Assembly: GCA_946615865.1 (NCBI GenBank)
Contig: CAMOIJ010000011.1
Coordinates: 1 to 59,925 of the forward strand
DNA: 59,925 nt
Direction: 5' to 3'
Source of the DNA: an uncultured Lachnospiraceae bacterium
GTDB lineage: Bacteria > Bacillota > Clostridia > Lachnospirales > Lachnospiraceae
Positions 20,628-28,933 of the stretch are shown one piece after another; the first letter of the stretch is position 1; every line of letters starts with the position of its first letter. Below the pieces are notes generated by a model. The model worked only from the letters and a program-made list of their open reading frames with translations. It was not told the origin of the DNA and did not search any database. Both the position numbers and the translations under genes were made by a program.

Positions 20628-21788
20628 TTAGTTCGTTCCGCTCTGTGCCGTTGTCTCGGCGGGCGCCGCTGCCTCCGCGGGCGCCTCCGCTTCCACTTCC
20701 ACCTCAGTATAGGAGCCGTTCGGAGTCCAGCCAAGTTTTTCTGCGATCACGGGATTATAATATGCGTTTGCAGTGTCTCGCATGCGGTCGATGGAAATCT
20801 TGGAGATGTCGCCTCTCTCCTCGTAATCGTCGGCCTCCCAGTCCTCGTTGTTATACTCATCCGCCTTGTCGATTCCGTAGATCATGACATCATAAGCGAC
20901 TTCCGCTGTGCGCTTGCCCATCTCGTAATAATCAATTCCGTAGGCGGCCAGAGCGCCGTCTTTGCACATGCTCTCATTGGAAGCGAAAACCTTTGTTCCC
21001 TTTTCCAGAGAGATCCTCTTCACCGCGCTCATATTTCTTGAGAGCGCGTCGTCATTGGGCAGATACAGTGTGCCGCACTCTCCGCACGCATTTGTGACAG
21101 CGCTCTCAAGGCCGCTGTCATCTGTGAAAGTATACTCTTTATAATCTACGCCGGCGTCATCGAGATAACTCTTCATGAGTTTGACCTGGAAACCGGAGCT
21201 CACTTCTTCGCTGCAATACACGATGCCGATAGTATCCCCGTCCGCCACATTCAGAAGGTAGTCCTTCTGGGTCTGCATGGGCGGCAGGTCCGAAATTCCC
21301 GTAACATTTCCCCCGGGCTCATTTACGCCGCTCACGCCGCCTGCGATGAGGAAATCCGTGATGCCTGTCCCGACAATAGGAATATCCTTCGTCGCGTTAT
21401 AAGCGCGCCTGAGCGCCAGAGTGCCTCCGGCCAGAATAAGATCGTCCTTATCCTGGAGGAAATGATCGACAATAATATCGCACCCCAGCTCGGTGCCGTC
21501 AGCGACCTGATAATCGACTTCAACGTCGTCTCCCATAAGGTCCTTTATCTCTTCCTGGAATCCCCGGGACGCCAGGCTGAGCGCTTCATTTCCGGACTGC
21601 TGGATGATACCCACGTAGTATTTCCCTTCCTCGTGGACTGCGGGAGTATAAGTCTCCACTACCGCCGCTTCTTCTGTAGCAGCCTCCGCGGCTTTATTCT
21701 CAGTTTCTTTCTTGCCGCCCTTTCCTCCGCACGCCGTCAGCGTGGCCATAACGCAGCACAGAACCGCTGCCATCAGTTTCCTGTTCAT
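20628..21788 (-). CDS. ABC-type substrate-binding lipoprotein (ABC_sub_bind family)
   Basis: A surface lipoprotein of 386 residues, start at ATG 21786-21788 with GAGGAT upstream. The signal peptide ends in lipobox LTAC with cysteine 20. A linker rich in Ala/Glu (about 25-50) leads into a two-lobed periplasmic-binding fold of the TrpX-like type (YYVGIIQQSGNEALSLASRGF; DDLILAGGTLALRRAYNATKDIPIVGTGITD; YGIDYYEMGKRTAEVA). The tail is Ala/Glu-rich. Relatives are normally followed by a permease and ATPase, but here the next genes are a response regulator and kinase, so it may serve as a sensor partner. Ligand unknown. Confidence 0.85.
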   Translation of the reverse strand: MNRKLMAAVLCCVMATLTACGGKGGKKETENKAAEAATEEAAVVETYTPAVHEEGKYYVGIIQQSGNEALSLASRGFQEEIKDLMGDDVEVDYQVADGTELGCDIIVDHFLQDKDDLILAGGTLALRRAYNATKDIPIVGTGITDFLIAGGVSGVNEPGGNVTGISDLPPMQTQKDYLLNVADGDTIGIVYCSEEVSSGFQVKLMKSYLDDAGVDYKEYTFTDDSGLESAVTNACGECGTLYLPNDDALSRNMSAVKRISLEKGTKVFASNESMCKDGALAAYGIDYYEMGKRTAEVAYDVMIYGIDKADEYNNEDWEADDYEERGDISKISIDRMRDTANAYYNPVIAEKLGWTPNGSYTEVEVEAEAPAEAAAPAETTAQSGTN

Positions 21789-21864
21789 GTAAATATCCTC
21801 GTTCTTCCCGTAATTATTCATTATTATGCGCTCCAATGCCGGATGCACATATAATCTCTATGAT

Positions 21865-21870
21865 ATTATA
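21865..21870 (-). promoter_or_regulatory. -10 element upstream of the solute-binding lipoprotein
   Basis: TATAAT on the minus strand, about 77 nt before the lipoprotein start, in the 210-nt divergent gap to niaR. No good -35 is visible at the normal spacing, so this promoter may need an activator such as the neighbouring response regulator (inference). Confidence 0.35.
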
Positions 21871-21958
21871 CCCCACCCACCACTGAAAAAGAAGTCGGAT
21901 TTTCACATCCGCGCGCCGTTTATCCGGGTATGACACTTTATTTTCACCTTTTCGGATA

Positions 21959-21964
21959 TATAAT
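21959..21964 (+). promoter_or_regulatory. -10 element upstream of niaR
   Basis: TATAAT on the plus strand 34 nt before the niaR ATG. The best -35-like hexamer (ATGACA, 21930-21935) is 23 nt away, too far for a standard promoter, so assignment is tentative. Confidence 0.35.
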
Positions 21965-21998
21965 CAATATAGTATTGTCAGAAAGGCAGGGTAAGCAA

Positions 21999-22517
21999 AT
22001 GCAGGCCGAATTAAGAAGGCAAAATATAATAGAAGCGCTCAGAAGCTCCAGCGGGCCCGTATCCGCAGGGAGACTTGCGGCAATGTTCGGAGTCAGCCGC
22101 CAGATCATCGTGGGGGACATCGCGCTCCTTAGGGCTTCGGGCACAGATATAACCGCGACGCCCCGGGGCTATATCCTGACAAAGGCGAGCGACGGAATCG
22201 TCCGCAGGATCCCCTGCCGTCACAGACCGGAGGATATGACGGAAGAACTCCGGATCCTCGTCGACAACGGATGCCTGATAAAAGACGTCATTGTTGAGCA
22301 CCCCATATACGGGCAGCTCGTGGGACAGCTCGATATTTCCACCCGTCACGACGTCGATGAATTCATTGCCCAGGTATTTCGCAGCGACGCTGCGCCGCTC
22401 AGCGACCTGACCGGAGGGATCCATCTGCACACGATCGTCTGCCCGGACGAAGAGACCTATGACAGAGTGCTGGAGAAGCTGAGAAGCCGAGGCTTCATCT
22501 TCGAAGATCACAACTGA
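21999..22517 (+). CDS. niaR: NiaR-type niacin-responsive repressor (HTH_11 plus 3H domain)
   Basis: A transcriptional repressor of NAD-precursor genes that uses nicotinic acid as corepressor (family knowledge). It has 172 residues from ATG 21999. The winged-helix part spans residues 1-60 (RQNIIEALRSSSGPVSAGRL, then FGVSRQIIVGDIALLR). The 3H domain follows, named for conserved histidines: H75 in RHRPEDM, H101 in VIVEHPIYGQL, and H142/H144 in GIHLHTI, a metal-site pattern. The longer frame from 21930 is rejected because it runs through the promoter. The EIIC-like transporter gene 121 nt downstream in the same direction is the obvious candidate target. Confidence 0.88.
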   Translation: MQAELRRQNIIEALRSSSGPVSAGRLAAMFGVSRQIIVGDIALLRASGTDITATPRGYILTKASDGIVRRIPCRHRPEDMTEELRILVDNGCLIKDVIVEHPIYGQLVGQLDISTRHDVDEFIAQVFRSDAAPLSDLTGGIHLHTIVCPDEETYDRVLEKLRSRGFIFEDHN

Positions 22518-22534
22518 GACTTTAAGGGCAGGTA

Positions 22535-22589
22535 TTGACAAAGCAACTGCTTTCATTAATAATACATGGGATGTGTCAAGACACCTGTC
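22535..22589 (+). promoter_or_regulatory. Promoter with candidate NiaR operator before the EIIC-like gene
   Basis: Consensus -35 TTGACA (22535-22540), 17-nt spacer and -10 AATAAT (22558-22563). Just downstream, across the expected start of transcription, lies GTGTC-AA-GACAC (22573-22584) overlapping GACA-CC-TGTC (22580-22589), two nested inverted repeats. Their position over the start site fits a repressor operator, and NiaR is encoded immediately upstream. I did not verify this against the published NiaR consensus. Confidence 0.6.
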
Positions 22590-22638
22590 AACCTGTAGGT
22601 TTACAGATAATGCAGCAGAAAGGAAAAAGGAAATAAAA

Positions 22639-23718
22639 GTGAAAGAATTTCTCAAAAGAAAGAACATCGTGATCTCAGCGAAGCGTTACGGTATAGACGC
22701 CCTCGGAGCTATGGCTCAGGGTCTCTTCGCTTCTCTTTTGATCGGAACGATCCTCAATACGCTGGGAACCCAGCTGGGAATCCCCGCGCTCTCCGCCTGC
22801 GGCGGCTACGCTTCCGCTATGAGCGGCCCCGCGATGGCGATCGCCATCGGTTATGCCCTGCAGGCGCCTCCTCTGGTCCTGTTCTCCCTCGCTACAGTCG
22901 GTTATGCGGCTAACGCACTGGGAAGCACCACTCTGAGCGGCGGAAGCGGTGCCGGCGGACCTCTTGCCGTTCTGTTCATCGCCGTCATCGCGGCGGAATG
23001 CGGCAAGGCTGTATCAAAGGAGACGAAGGTAGATATACTGGTCACCCCTTTGGTCACGATCCTTGTCGGCGTCGGGCTCTCAGCGCTTATCGCGCCCGCG
23101 ATCGGCACAGCCGCTTCGAGCGTAGGCTCAGTCATCATGTGGGCGACAGATCTTCAGCCTTTCCTGATGGGCATCGTTGTATCTGTAGTTATCGGAATGG
23201 CACTGACCCTTCCCATCTCCTCCGCGGCGATCTGCGCGGCGCTGGGACTCACGGGTCTTGCCGGAGGCGCCGCGGTCGCAGGCTGCTGTGCCCAGATGAT
23301 CGGATTCGCGGTCATGTCCTTTAAAGAGAACAAATGGGGCGGCCTGGTTTCTCAGGGTATCGGCACTTCCATGCTTCAGATGGGCAACATTGTCAGAAAT
23401 CCCAGGATCTGGATCCCTCCGATCATCACCTCTGCGATCACAGGTCCCATTGCCACATGTATCTTCCGCCTGCAGATGAACGATCCCGCCAGCGCCGTGG
23501 CCTCCGGAATGGGCACCTGCGGTCTCGTGGGACAGATCGGCGTCTACGCCGGATGGGTCTCCGATGTCGCCGCAGGCACCAAGGCAGCCATCACTGCTAT
23601 GGACTGGATCGGCCTGATCCTGATCTCCTTCGTTCTCCCCGCAGTGCTCACTCCCCTGATCGCCATGCCTCTTCGCAAGGCCGGCTGGATCAAGGACGGA
23701 GATATGAAACTTCAGTAA
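22639..23718 (+). CDS. PTS EIIC-like membrane transporter (PTS_EIIC_2 type)
   Basis: An integral membrane protein of 359 residues with about ten hydrophobic spans and Gly/Ala-rich loops (GTTLSGGSGAGGPLAVLFIA region; LPISSAAICAALGLTGLAGG). It resembles the stand-alone EIIC-like family that lacks EIIA/EIIB domains. The GTG start at 22639-22641 is chosen for the AAAGGAAAAAGG stretch upstream; the frame stays open further up but would include the promoter and operator. Preceded by niaR and a candidate operator, it may import a niacin-related compound; that substrate is inference. A strong bidirectional terminator follows. Confidence 0.75.
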   Translation: MKEFLKRKNIVISAKRYGIDALGAMAQGLFASLLIGTILNTLGTQLGIPALSACGGYASAMSGPAMAIAIGYALQAPPLVLFSLATVGYAANALGSTTLSGGSGAGGPLAVLFIAVIAAECGKAVSKETKVDILVTPLVTILVGVGLSALIAPAIGTAASSVGSVIMWATDLQPFLMGIVVSVVIGMALTLPISSAAICAALGLTGLAGGAAVAGCCAQMIGFAVMSFKENKWGGLVSQGIGTSMLQMGNIVRNPRIWIPPIITSAITGPIATCIFRLQMNDPASAVASGMGTCGLVGQIGVYAGWVSDVAAGTKAAITAMDWIGLILISFVLPAVLTPLIAMPLRKAGWIKDGDMKLQ

Positions 23719-23751
23719 AAAGCAGCTGCCGCGTCAGAAACAGCAGCATTA

Positions 23752-23799
23752 AAAGAGCTGTGGGAAATGACCTCTTATCGTCATTTCCCACAGCTCTTT
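23752..23799. terminator. Strong bidirectional terminator
   Basis: A 20-bp perfect stem beginning AAAGAGCTGTGGG with an 8-nt loop. It separates the plus-strand EIIC-like gene (stop 23718) from the minus-strand 41-residue gene (stop 23822). A run of four A residues precedes it, giving a short T tract for leftward transcripts; rightward transcripts end in TTTAGATT. Confidence 0.85.
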
Positions 23800-23821
23800 A
23801 GATTACAAGATTACACATATA

Positions 23822-23947
23822 TCACTCGTCCTGGTGAGGGCTTCCGATCCCCACAACAGCAGAGATCCCCGCGACGATCCCCATAAGGACCGCGAGAAGC
23901 GCGGCGAGTCCGAGTCCCGACAGTGCAACGATCACTCCGATATCCAT
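23822..23947 (-). CDS. Small hydrophobic membrane protein, 41 residues
   Basis: A short reading frame with ATG at 23945-23947 and GGAGG eight bases upstream, ending TGA at 23822. The product begins MDIGVIVALSGLGLAALLAV, continues LMGIVAGISAVVGIG and ends in a polar SPHQDE tail, so it is one membrane helix of about 28 residues with almost no soluble part. It lies 54 nt downstream of the zinc-ribbon gene, same direction, and just before a strong terminator, so it would be the last gene of that operon. Function unknown; the ribosome-binding site and composition support a real gene. Confidence 0.65.
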   Translation of the reverse strand: MDIGVIVALSGLGLAALLAVLMGIVAGISAVVGIGSPHQDE

Positions 23948-24001
23948 TCCGATTACCTCCACAAACTAATACATTCTGTTCACGATCAGGCTTCAGGCAT
24001 C

Positions 24002-24532
24002 TTATTCCTGCCCTGCATTTTTCTCTTCGCTCTGAGGCGCTTCCGCTTCGGGAGCCTTCTGCTCCTTCACGGGAGCAGCGCTGTCCTCTACATCAGAGGC
24101 AGGTTTCATGATCCTTGCGCCACATTCGGGGCAGAAACTCATTCCCTTCATGATCCTGCTTCCGCAGTTTGGGCACTTCATGTCGGATCTCAGCTCACTG
24201 ATCCTGGACTCGTTGAGGGCGATCACTTCCTCCTCTGATCTTACATATCTGACCCTGGAATAGAACTCCTTCCAGTTTCCGAGTACGATCCTGCGGGACG
24301 CGTCGTCTCCGTTTTCCTCTTCCAGAGCGCTCCTGATCTGTTCAGAAGTCATGCCTGCAAACGCTTCCTTCACCAGCAGTTCGCCAAGTTCCTCGTAAAG
24401 TTCCCGGATCTTCCTCCTGGATTCGGAAATCTCGGCGTTCATTGTGACCACATCCGCGATCTCCTTCGTCTTCTGCAGAGCGCCCTGGCCACCCAGTGTC
24501 AATTTGTCTCTCAGTTCATCCCAAAAAGCCAT
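24002..24532 (-). CDS. Zinc-ribbon protein with N-terminal helical region
   Basis: A 176-residue protein. The N-terminal 110 residues are predicted helical and charged (KTKEIADVVTMNAEISESRR, KIRELYEELGELLVKEAF). A zinc ribbon follows with two CxxC knuckles, KCPNCGSRIMK and SFCPECGARIMK. The tail is acidic, rich in Ala/Glu/Pro. Of two ATGs, the second (24530-24532, MAFWDEL) is chosen because the GGGGG site is adjacent to the first. This layout is common in Clostridia for uncharacterised proteins, and no enzyme motif is seen. It lies 46 nt after the pyrophosphatase gene. Confidence 0.75.
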   Translation of the reverse strand: MAFWDELRDKLTLGGQGALQKTKEIADVVTMNAEISESRRKIRELYEELGELLVKEAFAGMTSEQIRSALEEENGDDASRRIVLGNWKEFYSRVRYVRSEEEVIALNESRISELRSDMKCPNCGSRIMKGMSFCPECGARIMKPASDVEDSAAPVKEQKAPEAEAPQSEEKNAGQE

Positions 24533-24578
24533 ATTCATCCCCCTGTTTGTCCTTCCGGCTTTCCTTGATCAGCGCCGC

Positions 24579-26216
24579 TTACGCATATTTCTGCACAACA
24601 GCGGTGAGTCTGGGAAGGATCTGTGATTTCCTGGAAAGCACTCCGGTCTGGAGCGTCCTTGTCTCGCCTTCTTTGTTCGGGAAAGCTTCCATAGCCCAGG
24701 CGCTCTTTTCTCCGGCCGCGAAGACCACAGAGCCGTTCTCGATAATACTGGTAAATACCATGAGGCACAGATCCAGCTCTTTCTTCTTCACAAATCTTTC
24801 CAGCAGTTCCTCAACCTGGCTCTCCATCTCTCTCGCGATATCTCCGGAAGTGACGATGACCTGCGAGATCATCGTCTTGCAGCCCTCGATATTGAAGAAC
24901 TTGATATCCTGGTTGAGCAGTTCGTTCAGCGTCTTGCCCTTGATATTGGCACTGACAGAGAACATATCCAAAGCGAACTGGTCAATGTCGAGCCCTGCGA
25001 TCCCCGCCAGGAACTGCGCCGTCGCGATATCCTTGGACGTCGTCGTGGGCGACTGGAATTTCAGCGTATCCGACAGGATCGCGCCAAGGATCAGTCCCGC
25101 GAGGTTCTTGGGAAGCGGGATCTGATTCTCCCTGAAGATCGTTGCGACAATGGTCGCTGAGCTTCCGATGATCTCATTTCTAAAGGCTACAGGCTGACTG
25201 GTAGAAAAATCATTGATCCTGTGGTGGTCAATTACCTCGAGGACCTCCGCCTTCTCGATCCCCTTCACTGACTGGGAGAATTCGTTGTGGTCCACAAGGA
25301 TGATCTTCTTGCTGCCTGTATTCATGACATGGTAGCGGGATACATAGCCGAGGAGTCTCTCGTCGTCATCGATGACCGGATAGGCGTGGTAACGGCTGCG
25401 CAGCATCTTGCGCCCCGCGTCCTCCACGAGCTCCGACGCATAGAATTTGACGGGATTTGTCGTCATGATCTGGGATACTCTCGGGGCAAAATATACATAT
25501 CTCGATGTATTCATAGTTCCGTGACCGGAGATGACCACTGAGCAGTGGCACTCTTTTGCCACCTCCAGGACTTCGGGCGCCACACTGTCTGCGCGCACGA
25601 CGATCATCGTCGAGGCTCCCTGGCGGATCAGGTCGATCTGCGCCTTGGCATCGCTTCCTGTAATGATGATCCTGTCCTTGACGTCGAAATTCGAGAGATC
25701 CTCACTGGTGATGGCAATTACGCCAACTTTTCCATTCGTTCTGGATTCCGGGTCCTTGTAGATGATCCTGCCGTTGATCGCGGTGCAGATACACTCGAGC
25801 GGAGTATCCTTGAGGAGTCTCGACGTGCTGTCCGTATCTCCCATCGCGATGTCCGCGGCGTCGCTTCTCGTGACGATGCCCAGGAGCCTTCCCTCCTCAT
25901 CGACGACACTGCATATCTGCCTGTTATTCTTGGCAAGGACCCTGATCGCCTCAAACAGAGTCTTGTCAGGCTCGATGGAGACCGGCTCGTCGAGAGCAAT
26001 CTCCCCGAGTTTGAATCTAGCGTCCTCCAGCAGCATCGGCTGCTCAAATCCGAAGCGGTTAAGCAGATATTTGGTCTCAGCGCTCAGTTTGCCGAGACGG
26101 CAAGGTACCGCCTTGATCCCGTTTGCTCTCTTATAAAATGCGTAACCTATCGCCGCAGCAATCGAATCTGTATCCGGATGTCTGTGGCCTGTAACGTATA
26201 CACGATTCTGCTCCAT
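24579..26216 (-). CDS. Manganese-dependent family II inorganic pyrophosphatase with CBS-DRTGG-CBS insert
   Basis: Hydrolyses pyrophosphate to phosphate in the cytosol. It has 545 residues from ATG 26214-26216 (AAGGAGGG upstream). The DHH phosphoesterase core is split: N-terminal TGHRHPDTDSIAAAIGYA, then a regulatory insert with the first CBS motif, a DRTGG domain and a second CBS (HAYPVIDDDERLLGYVS), then the metal-binding ILVDHNE and EVIDHHRI segments and the DHHA2 C-terminus. In characterised relatives the CBS pair binds AMP/ADP (inhibitory) or diadenosine tetraphosphate (activating). Domain order matches those Clostridial enzymes, so the call is firm, the nucleotide response inferred. Confidence 0.93.
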   Translation of the reverse strand: MEQNRVYVTGHRHPDTDSIAAAIGYAFYKRANGIKAVPCRLGKLSAETKYLLNRFGFEQPMLLEDARFKLGEIALDEPVSIEPDKTLFEAIRVLAKNNRQICSVVDEEGRLLGIVTRSDAADIAMGDTDSTSRLLKDTPLECICTAINGRIIYKDPESRTNGKVGVIAITSEDLSNFDVKDRIIITGSDAKAQIDLIRQGASTMIVVRADSVAPEVLEVAKECHCSVVISGHGTMNTSRYVYFAPRVSQIMTTNPVKFYASELVEDAGRKMLRSRYHAYPVIDDDERLLGYVSRYHVMNTGSKKIILVDHNEFSQSVKGIEKAEVLEVIDHHRINDFSTSQPVAFRNEIIGSSATIVATIFRENQIPLPKNLAGLILGAILSDTLKFQSPTTTSKDIATAQFLAGIAGLDIDQFALDMFSVSANIKGKTLNELLNQDIKFFNIEGCKTMISQVIVTSGDIAREMESQVEELLERFVKKKELDLCLMVFTSIIENGSVVFAAGEKSAWAMEAFPNKEGETRTLQTGVLSRKSQILPRLTAVVQKYA

Positions 26217-26264
26217 ATGCGTTACCCTCCTTATTAACAAATGTAACACATCCCGGGAGAAAAA

Positions 26265-27239
26265 TCATCCGGATTCCTCGCTGGAGCCGTCTTCCGCTTC
26301 GTCTTCCTCTTTCTCGTACTCGCCCGGCCATTCATATTCGGATTCCGCGTCGACAACGCCCAGATATTCCTCCAGGCAAAGTCCGTTGGTCATGATGTAT
26401 TCTGCGGCTTCCGTCCCCACATACCGGTAGTGCCAGGGCTCATATGTGATCCCTGTGATCTCCTGCTTGTCCTTGGGATAGCGGAGTATAAATCCGTATT
26501 CCCAGCAGTGTTCCATAAGCCACTGCTGCGTATCGTTGTCCTCCTGACTCTCGTCCAGGATCTGCCTTCCGGAATAGACGATATCCGCCGCAAGCCCCGC
26601 CTCGTGCTCGCTCGATCCGGGCACCGCCACATTTCTGGCCGTCTCCTCGATCGCCTCTTCCTCTGACATGCCGCTGTACATAAACTTCCTTACGTCGCTG
26701 TTAAACAGCCGCTCCTGCTTGCTCCTCTCCCTGTAAGAGCTGCAGATCAGCGGAGAGTAGCCTTCGTCCCTGCAGTCGGAAAGCATATCGCTCAGGTGCT
26801 CCGCGGCGCACGCGTCCATCCGGTGCCCGTACTCCACATACTCCAGGTCCGCCTCATAGTCTTCCGGCAGCAGATGCCAGGGGTTTATGAGGATCATCTC
26901 CTTTCCCCAGTACTTGCTGTCCGAAAAAGACAGGACAGTACCTGTGGCGGTCTCTCCGTCTTCCTGTACCTTGGCGTAAGCCGCGGAGCGGCTCCCGTCA
27001 TTTTCTGCCGGCTCCGGTTCCGCGGCGATCTCAGAGGAGATTTCCGAGTCCTTCTCCGCATTCGTAACGCCGGTCCCGGCAGTCTCGACTCTGACCTCAC
27101 CGGCCTTCGCCGATTCCGTATACCTGCCGGTCAGTTCTCTGTGTGAATATGTTCCAATAAGGACCGCGGCAGCCGCGAGAAGCGCTTCAGCCGCCACAAA
27201 TTCCTTATAGCCGATCTTTCTCTTTTTCAGGTCGATCAT
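26265..27239 (-). CDS. VanY-family D-alanyl-D-alanine carboxypeptidase
   Basis: A zinc peptidase that trims the terminal D-Ala from peptidoglycan stems outside the membrane. It has 324 residues from ATG 27237-27239. An N-terminal anchor (EFVAAEALLAAAAVLIGTY) is followed by a roughly 75-residue acidic linker. The catalytic domain contains SSEHEAGLAADI (zinc ligands His and Asp) and EPWHYRYVG (zinc-ligand His), the VanY pattern. The C-terminal tail is Glu/Asp-rich. A possible TTG start 14 codons upstream overlaps the aldo/keto reductase gene and lacks a ribosome-binding site. No van resistance genes are nearby, so housekeeping wall trimming is more likely. Confidence 0.9.
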   Translation of the reverse strand: MIDLKKRKIGYKEFVAAEALLAAAAVLIGTYSHRELTGRYTESAKAGEVRVETAGTGVTNAEKDSEISSEIAAEPEPAENDGSRSAAYAKVQEDGETATGTVLSFSDSKYWGKEMILINPWHLLPEDYEADLEYVEYGHRMDACAAEHLSDMLSDCRDEGYSPLICSSYRERSKQERLFNSDVRKFMYSGMSEEEAIEETARNVAVPGSSEHEAGLAADIVYSGRQILDESQEDNDTQQWLMEHCWEYGFILRYPKDKQEITGITYEPWHYRYVGTEAAEYIMTNGLCLEEYLGVVDAESEYEWPGEYEKEEDEAEDGSSEESG

Positions 27240-27273
27240 TAACACTTGCCTTTCAGTCTTTTTTCTCGCTGTC

Positions 27274-28404
27274 TCACTCAAATACCGAAGCGCACTCCTG
27301 CAGCCTCTCTATGATGTTGATCCTCTGGGGACATGCGCCTTCGCACTGACCGCACTGAATGCAGTCAGAAGCCTTTCCCTTGCCTGCCGTAGATCTGTCG
27401 TACTCCGCCTGTCCTCTCTCCATCATCCCGAAGATCATCTGTTTGTTGCGCGCGGAGAAGATATCCGGGATCGGGATATTCATGGGACATCCCGGCGCAC
27501 AGTAATTACAGCCCGTGCAGGGGATGGACGGAATCGCCGCAAGCGCTTCCTGTGCCTTCGCGATCACTTCCTGCTCCTCTTTGCTGAGAGGTTTGAAAGC
27601 GGAGGGCTTCATATAGGACAGGTTGTCCTTCATCTGTTCGATATTGGACATTCCGCTCAGTACAGTCAGGATCCCGGGCAGAGACGCCACATAGCGGATC
27701 GCCCACGAAGGAAGGGATGCGCCCGGATCTGCTGCTTTCAGGATCTCCTGCACACTCATCGGCGGATTTGCCAGAGTTCCTCCCTTTACGGGCTCCATGA
27801 CAACGATCGGGACGCCGTGCTTTCTGGCCACTTCATAGTTGGCTCTTGAAGTGACGCTCGGGTTCTCCCAGTCCGCGTAGTTGATCTGCAGCTGTATAAA
27901 GTCGACATTGGGATGTTCCGTCAGTATTTTGTCCAGCAGTTCCGGAGTTGCGTGGAAGGAAAAGCCGTAGTTCTTTACAAGGCCTTCCTTCTTGAGCCCC
28001 TTCACATAATCCCAGATACCGTACTCGTCATATTTCTTATAATTATTGGTCTGGATCGCGTGCAGCAGATAGAAGTCAAAATATCCCGCGCCGGTCCTCT
28101 CCAGACTGATCCGGAACTGTCTCTTGCACTCTTCCTCATTCGCGGCCATAAGAAAAGCGTTGATCTTAGTGGCCAGCGTGAAGCTGTCTCTGGGATAGCG
28201 GTCCACAAGGGCCTCCTTGGCCGCTTTCTCGGAAGCGCCGTCCTTTCCGTAGACAAAGGCCGTGTCAAAATAGGTCAGTCCCGCTTCCATGAACATATCG
28301 ACCATTGTCTTGGTCTGTTCGATATCGATCCTGTCCGGCTCGCCGGGCATAGTGGGAAGGCGCATCAGGCCGAATCCCAGTTTGGGGGTATCCAGTAAAC
28401 TCAT
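27274..28404 (-). CDS. Aldo/keto reductase with C-terminal ferredoxin-type cluster domain
   Basis: A predicted cytosolic oxidoreductase of 376 residues. The N-terminal TIM-barrel has GFGLMRLP, the catalytic tyrosine segment DTAFVYGKDGASE, and the NADPH-region residues. The C-terminal part carries CTGCNYCAPGCPMNI and CIQCGQCEGACPQRI, two sets of cysteines for two 4Fe-4S clusters. This fused form is common in anaerobic Clostridia; the substrate is not known. AAGGAGGAGTACA precedes the ATG. It sits 28 nt after a NUDIX gene. Confidence 0.92.
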   Translation of the reverse strand: MSLLDTPKLGFGLMRLPTMPGEPDRIDIEQTKTMVDMFMEAGLTYFDTAFVYGKDGASEKAAKEALVDRYPRDSFTLATKINAFLMAANEEECKRQFRISLERTGAGYFDFYLLHAIQTNNYKKYDEYGIWDYVKGLKKEGLVKNYGFSFHATPELLDKILTEHPNVDFIQLQINYADWENPSVTSRANYEVARKHGVPIVVMEPVKGGTLANPPMSVQEILKAADPGASLPSWAIRYVASLPGILTVLSGMSNIEQMKDNLSYMKPSAFKPLSKEEQEVIAKAQEALAAIPSIPCTGCNYCAPGCPMNIPIPDIFSARNKQMIFGMMERGQAEYDRSTAGKGKASDCIQCGQCEGACPQRINIIERLQECASVFE

Positions 28405-28432
28405 TGTACTCCTCCTTATACCTTTATCATGA

Positions 28433-28912
28433 TCAGATCTGCATAGGAACGCCGTTCAGGGCGGCGCTCACAAGCCCGCTGCTGCCGTCATAAACAAGCT
28501 TCAGGGAGAAGAAGGGCTCCTCTGAAGCCAAAAGGCGAAAGAATATTTTGTCCCCCTCCCATATATTGAGGTCCTCGATCCTTTCCCTGGGGACCCACTC
28601 CAGAACGCCCTCATCGCACTCCTGAGGCGTTCCCGTAAATCCGTCAGCTGTAAACAAATGCATATACTCAGTGACGCCGTCTCCGGAGACAAACGTGACA
28701 ATTCCCCTGAACCTGTAGGATGTCAGAGTATAGCCGGTCTCTTCCCGCACTTCCCGAAGAAGGCATTCTTCAGGGCTTTCGTCCTGCTCGAAATGACCGC
28801 CCACGCCGATCCACTTGTCCTTATTCACGTCATTCTTCTTCACCACGCGGTGAAGCATGAGATACTCATTTTCCCGCTCCAGATAACAGAGTGTGCTCAG
28901 CTCTGCCTGCAT
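28433..28912 (-). CDS. NUDIX hydrolase, MutT/8-oxo-dGTP type
   Basis: A 159-residue cytosolic hydrolase of nucleoside diphosphates linked to another group. The full NUDIX box is seen as GHFEQDESPEECLLREVREE followed by TGY, matching GX5EX7REUXEEXGU with all metal-binding glutamates. The surrounding sequence (VNKDKWIGVGGHFE, EGVLEWVPRE) resembles the MTH1/MutT-like 8-oxo-dGTP diphosphatases of Firmicutes. GAGGAGGAGACTGCA precedes the ATG. It is 21 nt downstream of the acylphosphatase gene. Confidence 0.9.
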   Translation of the reverse strand: MQAELSTLCYLERENEYLMLHRVVKKNDVNKDKWIGVGGHFEQDESPEECLLREVREETGYTLTSYRFRGIVTFVSGDGVTEYMHLFTADGFTGTPQECDEGVLEWVPRERIEDLNIWEGDKIFFRLLASEEPFFSLKLVYDGSSGLVSAALNGVPMQI

Positions 28913-28933
28913 TGCAGTCTCCTCCTCATGTTG

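Noticed and set aside
26265-27239. VanY gene considered as part of a vancomycin-resistance cluster
   Set aside because: No vanS/R, vanH, vanA/B or vanX genes are nearby; VanY-like peptidases are common in the wall metabolism of Clostridia.
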